From: Longimicrobium sp.
GTDB taxonomy: Bacteria > Gemmatimonadota > Gemmatimonadetes > Longimicrobiales > Longimicrobiaceae
Length of the DNA stretch: 44,594 nt
Reading direction: 5' to 3'
Assembly: GCA_036387335.1 (NCBI GenBank)
Contig: DASVTZ010000059.1
Span: 1-44,594 of the forward strand
Shown in pieces: positions 40,053 through 44,594 of this stretch. Numbering within the stretch: position 1 is the stretch's first letter; each line of letters starts with the position of its first letter. A model generated the notes under the pieces. The model worked only from the letters and a program-made list of their open reading frames with translations, was not told the origin of the DNA and made no database searches. The position numbers were made by a program, and so were the translations under genes.

Positions 40053-42728
40053 ATGGCGACGGTATACAGGATCCATCCCGGGATCGGGATCGCCCGCCTG
40101 GGGAACAGCCCCGACGGCTTCTGCATCGCGGCCGAGCAGCCCGCCGCGCTCCCCATAGAGTGCGACCAGGACGGCAACTCGCTGCCGCTGGGCGCACCCG
40201 CGGGCACGGAGCAGCGCGCCACGCACCTCAAGGACGATGCGGGGCGCATCCGGCGCCAGGCCGCGCGCTTCGGCGTGTGGGTGTACGACGACGAGAACCC
40301 GGACGGGCGCCCCCTCAAGGTGGGCGACAAGGTGGCGGGCGGGGGAAACCACGGCACGCTGGTGGACATCCAGTGGCGCGTGCACCTCGCCAACAAGAAG
40401 GCGTCGTGGTACGAGTTCCAGCAGCTCCAGGGAGAGCACGGCTACGCGGCCGACCACCCGCGGCGCAACCCGCAGGTGACGGCGGACCAGGCGCGGCAGA
40501 ACCTGATCGTCGATCCCGGCCCGCGCGTGGTGTCGCTCAACACCACGCGCCGCGCCCGCTTCTCGGCCGAAGGGGGAGAGGTGTACGCCTCCACCTTTCC
40601 GCCGCCGCTGAAGCCCGCATCGGTGGAGACGCTGGGAGACCTGATGGTGGACGACCAGGCGCGCCTGCTGGTTCTGGGCGGGCACGGCAACGCGGGCACC
40701 TACCTGTACGACGACTTCGGGCAGCCGCGCATCGACCACTACGCCAACAACGACGGGTGGTTCGACGACACCAGCGACGGCCCGGTGATGGCGCGCCTCG
40801 TCTTCTTCTCCGAAGAGGTAAAAGCGACGCGCTTCGTGGACGTGGAGTACCCGGCGTGGGTGATCGCCGCGTACCCGGACTTCGTGCCCAACATCCCGGA
40901 CATCGTGACGATGGACGAGACGGTGTACGACCTCTTCGTGCGCCGCTTCGCCCTCCGCACCGACCTGTACGGCGAGGCGGGGACCTTCGACTGCCCGCAG
41001 CGCATCGACCCGCGCGACAGCGAGGCGCTGGTGGTGTGGCAGGCCGGGCGGCTGGGGTGGAACCCGGACCACCGCCCCTGGTTCTTTCGCGACATCTGGC
41101 CGATCCTCTGGCGGCCGGAGCAGTACCTGTACCTCACCAGCATCCTGGCGCAGTCCAACGATCCGCACAACCAGACCGCGCGCGGCACCTTCGACCCCAG
41201 CTGCATCGGCGCGGCGCCTCAGGTGGACTGGGAGCGGGTGAAGGAGTGCGTGGCGGCGGGCTGTGGCGAGGAGGTGAGCGCGGCGGTGATCGCCCCCATC
41301 CGCGCCATGCTGCGCGGCACCGCCGGCTTCGGTGACCAGGGCTCGCGCGGAATGCGGGCCGCGGCCGCCGACTCGGTGCCGGACGACCTGCTGGACGGCC
41401 TCCAGCGCGCCGTGGCCGCCTTCGCCGCCGCTCCGGAGCCGGCGGGGGCGCCCGACCAGATGGCGCGGGGCTTCGCCGCGTCCGCCTCGTCGCCGGAGCG
41501 CGCGGACGCACGGGGCCGGGTGCAGGACGAGGTCGCGGCGCTGCTGGACCGGCTGGGCCCCGCAATCCCCAGCGGACCCGCGCACGGCACGGCGCTCAAG
41601 ACGCAGCGCGCCCCCGTCTACAACTCCGCCCCCGAGGACAAGCGTCCCATGGGGGTGCGCGAAAAGGTGGAGGGGGCCCTCCGCCGCCAGATGCGCCGCC
41701 TCTACAGCGGCGAGGTGCACCGCGAGTGCCTGCGGGAGTGCATCGCGCGGCACACCAGCGACCCCTTCCGGCCGGAGCGCGAGTTCCTCTTCTCCCTCCT
41801 GCGCGAGCCGGGCGAGGAGAACCGCTTCAGCCGGGGAGGGCGCGCCACCACGCGCGTCTTCAACCTCCCGCTGATGCCGCTCCTCTCCGGCGACAACCCC
41901 ATCAGCAACGTCCTTCCCTCCAAGTTCCTGCGCCTCACCGACTTCCAGTACTACCTGCTGACCCAGTGGGCGGAGGGGAAGTTCATCAACGAGCTGGAAG
42001 AGAAGTGGGTCGACGAGGTGAACCCGGACAACCCGTGGGCGGTGAGCCCCATCCGCACCGGGCGCGACCTCGACCAGGGGGTCCTGTCGCACGCGGTGGG
42101 CGGCGCCTTCTGCCCCGGTGGCGAGGTGGGGTGGATCATGCGCAACCCGGCCATCTGGCTGGAGCCGTACCGCATCAAGGCCGACCCCGTGTTCAGCGCC
42201 TTCTCGCTCACGGCCGCGCAGGCGAACGCCTGGCGGGGCGCCACCCCGGAGACCGACTACATCGGCTACGCGGACGAGCAGCTGAGCCAGACGGACGACC
42301 TGGACACCGGGATGCAGCCCGGCGACCTCACCAAGCACATGGCGATCCCCTGGCAGGCGGACTTCAACGAGTGCTCCACGCAGGTGATCGACGTCACCTA
42401 CGAGCTGTGGAACGTGATCGACTACACCAACCCCCAGGACACGCTCCTCCAGCGCCAGCAGCGGAGCTGGGAGACGCTCTGGTGGCCGGCCCACCGCCCC
42501 ATGCAGAACTACGAGCCGCTCCCCGTGGCGCCCGACGGCTCCCGCGGCTACCGCTGGCTGGACTGGGCGCGCGGCGTGACGCAGACCAACGCGGGCGACC
42601 TCAAGATGGTGACGGAGTGGCGCCGGCTCCCCTTCGTGATCCGCAACCCCGACCCCAGCCCCGCGCCCGGCGACCCGGTGTTCATCGGCGTGGAGCGCAC
42701 TTCCCGTGAGCAGGAGACTTCGCGATGA
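40053..42728 (+). CDS. LodA/GoxA-like cysteine-tryptophylquinone amino acid oxidase
   Basis: From ATG 40053 the protein is 891 aa. The N-terminus is typical of the LodA family (VYRIHPGIGIARLGNSPDGF), with the later segments TRRARFSAEGGEVYAS, VDVEYPAWVIAAYPDFVP and FRDIWPILWRP. Candidate cofactor residues are Cys687 in GGAFCPGGEVGW and Trp767 in IPWQADFNECS, which in this family cross-link to form the quinone. Known members oxidise the amine of lysine or glycine and release hydrogen peroxide. A roughly 200-residue Ala/Arg-rich insertion (about 390-590) is larger than I expect. No signal peptide is visible. Its stop overlaps the next gene by four bases. Confidence 0.88.
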   Translation: MATVYRIHPGIGIARLGNSPDGFCIAAEQPAALPIECDQDGNSLPLGAPAGTEQRATHLKDDAGRIRRQAARFGVWVYDDENPDGRPLKVGDKVAGGGNHGTLVDIQWRVHLANKKASWYEFQQLQGEHGYAADHPRRNPQVTADQARQNLIVDPGPRVVSLNTTRRARFSAEGGEVYASTFPPPLKPASVETLGDLMVDDQARLLVLGGHGNAGTYLYDDFGQPRIDHYANNDGWFDDTSDGPVMARLVFFSEEVKATRFVDVEYPAWVIAAYPDFVPNIPDIVTMDETVYDLFVRRFALRTDLYGEAGTFDCPQRIDPRDSEALVVWQAGRLGWNPDHRPWFFRDIWPILWRPEQYLYLTSILAQSNDPHNQTARGTFDPSCIGAAPQVDWERVKECVAAGCGEEVSAAVIAPIRAMLRGTAGFGDQGSRGMRAAAADSVPDDLLDGLQRAVAAFAAAPEPAGAPDQMARGFAASASSPERADARGRVQDEVAALLDRLGPAIPSGPAHGTALKTQRAPVYNSAPEDKRPMGVREKVEGALRRQMRRLYSGEVHRECLRECIARHTSDPFRPEREFLFSLLREPGEENRFSRGGRATTRVFNLPLMPLLSGDNPISNVLPSKFLRLTDFQYYLLTQWAEGKFINELEEKWVDEVNPDNPWAVSPIRTGRDLDQGVLSHAVGGAFCPGGEVGWIMRNPAIWLEPYRIKADPVFSAFSLTAAQANAWRGATPETDYIGYADEQLSQTDDLDTGMQPGDLTKHMAIPWQADFNECSTQVIDVTYELWNVIDYTNPQDTLLQRQQRSWETLWWPAHRPMQNYEPLPVAPDGSRGYRWLDWARGVTQTNAGDLKMVTEWRRLPFVIRNPDPSPAPGDPVFIGVERTSREQETSR

Positions 42729-43165
42729 AAGGAACCAACCCCTTCGTGGGAAGCTGGACGTACCGCAGCCTCCTCAACGACCCGGCGCTGGCGCCGGACC
42801 CGTCCAAGGACCCGCAGCCGTGGGCCGACCTCTTCTTCGGCTACGGCACCATCGTGATCGAGGAGAGCGGGCCGGAGCAGCTCACGGGCAGCATCGGCGG
42901 CGGCGGGTGGTCGCTGAACCTGCGCGGCTCCATGAGCTACGGAAACCCGAGCCAGGTGCGCTTCCAGGGGCGCGGCGTGGTGGGCGGCGACGAATGGGTG
43001 TACGACTACATCGGGTGGCTGGTGCCCGTGTGGCCCAACAGCACGGACGCCCTGCAGACGCGCGCCATCGTGGGGAGCGTGGTGCGCACCATCCCGCACC
43101 CGAGCGGGGGCGGCACGGCGCCGGCGGGGGTGGTGGCGTCGCTCTACGCGGTCCTGGCGAAGTAG
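42725..43165 (+). CDS. Small beta-rich protein between the LodA-like and LodB-like genes
   Basis: ATGA couples its start to the LodA-like stop, and AGGAG lies just upstream. The 146-aa protein opens MKGTNPFVGSWTYRSLLNDP and continues as alternating strands (FFGYGTIVIEESGPEQLTGS, WSLNLRGSMSYG, VRFQGRGVVGG, WVYDYIGWLVP). This pattern suggests a small lipocalin- or barrel-like fold. No Cys is present. The LodB-like gene starts four bases after its stop. I do not recognise the family; a subunit or maturation chaperone of the quinoprotein is the likeliest role. Confidence 0.8.
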   Translation: MKGTNPFVGSWTYRSLLNDPALAPDPSKDPQPWADLFFGYGTIVIEESGPEQLTGSIGGGGWSLNLRGSMSYGNPSQVRFQGRGVVGGDEWVYDYIGWLVPVWPNSTDALQTRAIVGSVVRTIPHPSGGGTAPAGVVASLYAVLAK

Positions 43166-43169
43166 CCGG

Positions 43170-44267
43170 ATGACGGACGTCGCGGTGGTGGGCGGCGGCC
43201 CGGCCGGGTGCGCCGCCGCGCTCGCCCTCCGCGCCCACGCGCCGGGCCTCTCCGTCACCCTGCTGGAGGCGAGCGCCTACGCCGAGCCGCGCATCGGCGA
43301 GACGCTTCCGCCCCCGGCGGCGGAGGTGCTGCGGCGGCTCGGTGTGTGGGACGAGTTCCAGGCTCAGGAGCACCGCCCCGCATACGGCACCTCCGCGGCG
43401 TGGGGCGGCGCCCGGCCGCACGACCACGACTTCTTCGGCTCGGTGCACTCGGTGGGATGGCACCTGGACCGCTCCGCCTTCGACGCCATGCTCGCCTCCG
43501 CGGCCGAGGGGCGCGGCGTGTCGGTCCGCCGCTCCACGCGCGTCACCGGCGCGGAGCGGGAGGGCGGGGGATGGCGGCTCGCGCTCGACGGCGCGCCCGC
43601 GCTCCATGCGCGCTTCGTGATCGACGCCACGGGCCCGTCCGCATCGTTCGCGCGGCGCCACGGCGGTGCGCGGTCGCGCGTGGTGGACCGGCTGGCCGGC
43701 TTTGCGCGGTTTCTACGAGAGGCGCGCCCCACCCCCGCGGGGACGCTGGTAGAAGCGTTCCCGGACGGCTGGTGGTACACGGCGGCGCTCCCGGGCGGGT
43801 TGCGGGTGGCCGTGTGCATGACGGACAGCGACCTCGCGCGCCCGCTGCGGCTGGACGAGGAGCGGGGGTGGCTGGATGCCCTGCGCGCCGCACCCGTCAC
43901 CTCGTCCCTCCTCGAGGGCGCCGAGCCGTGCGGGCCGCCGCTGGTGCGCGCGCCACGCTCGCGCCGCCTGGACCCTCCCACGGGCGATGGCTGGCTCGCC
44001 GCCGGAGACGCCGCGTCCACCTTCGACCCGCTCTCCTCGCAGGGCGTCCTGAAGGCGCTCCGCTCGGGGATCTTTGCCGCCTACGCCGCCGGCGACCTCC
44101 TCACCACGAGCGACGAGCGGGGGATGCGCCGTTACGACCACTTCATCCGGCAGGAGTTCGCCGGCTACCTCCGCGCCCGCTCCCGCTACTACGCGGAGGA
44201 GCGCCGCTGGCCCGCCCGCGAATTCTGGCGCCGCCGCCACGCCCCCGAGCCCGCCGCCGCACCCTGA
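43170..44267 (+). CDS. LodB-like FAD-dependent maturation protein
   Basis: The 365-aa protein starts with a Rossmann FAD motif (VAVVGGGPAGCAAALAL, 4-20), then ASAYAEPRIGETLPP, HLDRSAFDAMLASAA and FVIDATG. A second FAD contact follows in WLAAGDAASTFDPLSSQG, as in tryptophan-halogenase-like flavoproteins. LodB proteins of this type are required for making the cysteine-tryptophylquinone of LodA. Synteny (LodA-like, small protein, this gene, gaps of four bases or less) supports that role over a true halogenase, and the halogenase active-site lysine motif was not identified. Confidence 0.88.
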   Translation: MTDVAVVGGGPAGCAAALALRAHAPGLSVTLLEASAYAEPRIGETLPPPAAEVLRRLGVWDEFQAQEHRPAYGTSAAWGGARPHDHDFFGSVHSVGWHLDRSAFDAMLASAAEGRGVSVRRSTRVTGAEREGGGWRLALDGAPALHARFVIDATGPSASFARRHGGARSRVVDRLAGFARFLREARPTPAGTLVEAFPDGWWYTAALPGGLRVAVCMTDSDLARPLRLDEERGWLDALRAAPVTSSLLEGAEPCGPPLVRAPRSRRLDPPTGDGWLAAGDAASTFDPLSSQGVLKALRSGIFAAYAAGDLLTTSDERGMRRYDHFIRQEFAGYLRARSRYYAEERRWPAREFWRRRHAPEPAAAP

Positions 44268-44332
44268 CAAAAGGTCCGCCCGCGCACCCGCGCCGGCGGA
44301 CCTCTCCGATCGATCAACGCCGGTCCCGGTTA

Positions 44333-44458
44333 CCCCGGGCGAGTGAACTCGCAGCAACAACAGCACAAAGTCCGCCTGCGCGGACTCGGGTTCCGATGCC
44401 CCATTTCACGAGCCCACTTTAGTGGGCTTCCCGTTGTTCCAGCCGGGGGATTTATCCC
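44333..44458. repeat. Composite palindromic repeat, copy 2, cut short by an insertion sequence
   Basis: 44333-44389 matches 18302-18358 with about three differences. It is followed by AGCCCACT/AGTGGGCT and then CCAGCCGGGGGATTTATCCC, parallel to copy 1. Copy 1 continues CCCGGCTCC at this point, whereas here the sequence changes to ATACGCGTTAAC. The break at about 44458/44459 is the probable left junction of the IS4-like element. Confidence 0.7.
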
Positions 44459-44594
44459 ATACGCGTTAACTTAAGGCTTGCACGTGGCAACGAGCCGGCT
44501 TATCGTGGATTCCATGAGAGCCGACATCCTTGCGGAAGAGTGGGCGGTGATCACCCGCTTCCTTCCCGACAACTGGCGAGAACTCGCCCGCTCA
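44459..44594 (+). mobile_element. Left end of an IS4-like insertion sequence (partial)
   Basis: From about 44459 the sequence departs from the palindromic repeat, becomes less GC-rich (ATACGCGTTAACTTAAGG) and leads after 55 bases to a transposase start. The exact terminal inverted repeat cannot be confirmed because the right end lies outside the window. Confidence 0.55.
44514..44594 (+). CDS. IS4-family-like transposase, N-terminal fragment
   Basis: ATG 44514 opens MRADILAEEWAVITRFLPDN followed by WRELARS, then the window ends. This start resembles the N-terminal helix of IS4-family DDE transposases common in high-GC bacteria. Only 27 residues are visible, so the catalytic residues are not seen and the family call rests on recollection of this N-terminal pattern. 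Confidence 0.55.
   Translation, partial: MRADILAEEWAVITRFLPDNWRELARS

Noticed and set aside
39969..42494. 841-codon minus-strand frame opposite the LodA-like gene
   Set aside because: Antisense shadow without domains; the plus-strand protein has clear family features and operon coupling.
1..44594. tRNA or rRNA genes
   Set aside because: No T-loop-like GTTCGANTC segment with matching acceptor stems and no rRNA-like sequence was found on reading; a covariance-model scan would be needed to exclude them fully.

Overview
The window is high-GC bacterial DNA, dense with short operons, and reads as one chromosomal segment of a Gemmatimonadota-like bacterium, most plausibly Longimicrobiaceae. Grounds for that are the SARP/BTAD regulator fused to a membrane segment and a TolB-like/TPR half, the many small Gly/Ala/Pro-rich proteins, the DUF488 and DUF3124 proteins, and the abundant short palindromic intergenic repeats. 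The assignment is inference; there is no rRNA and only one universal marker (thrS).

Layout. 1-2258: a cut-off membrane protein gene, about 0.8 kb of lower-GC sequence without a convincing gene, and a NYN/PIN-like putative nuclease. 2352-3325: a three-gene minus-strand operon of a 35-aa membrane peptide, a 95-aa membrane protein and an ECF-type sigma factor. 3686-8446: an unknown protein with an internal duplication, a large BTAD membrane regulator, and an AraC-type regulator.

8579-13169 is the centre of interest: a compact RiPP locus. It holds a small 85-aa protein, a precursor with four full copies and one degenerate copy of a Ser/Thr/Cys-rich core (FPT-x-PVVSC ... TCT ... C), then three overlapping enzyme genes: an APH-fold kinase, a HopA1-family protein and a LanC-like cyclase with its zinc ligands. 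Together they match the kinase, lyase and cyclase steps of class V-type lanthipeptide synthesis, but with a poly-core precursor and a recognisable LanC partner.

13235-24000: mixed genes, namely a gamma-glutamylcyclotransferase-like protein, a secreted lipase, an orphan MbtH-like protein overlapping the lipase tail, a long membrane-anchored FAD oxidase with a small membrane partner, a VOC/quinone oxidoreductase/DUF488 operon, a DUF3124 lipoprotein and a rhomboid protease. 24117-30154: a Cys-rich protein, a small protein, a cold-shock protein, a winged-helix regulator with a striking operator, a coiled-coil membrane protein and thrS. 30422-35628: an NlpC/P60 hydrolase, a Schlafen/AlbA_2 protein sitting against a truncated PIN toxin and its antitoxin, a lipoprotein and a GH3 glycosidase.

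36010-44267 is a second functional unit: a multicopper oxidase, a tyrosinase, a LodA-like protein with a candidate cysteine-tryptophylquinone pair, a small protein and a LodB-like flavoprotein. The last three are tightly coupled. The right edge is the start of an IS4-like transposase gene that has apparently inserted into a palindromic repeat also present at about 18.3-18.55 kb.
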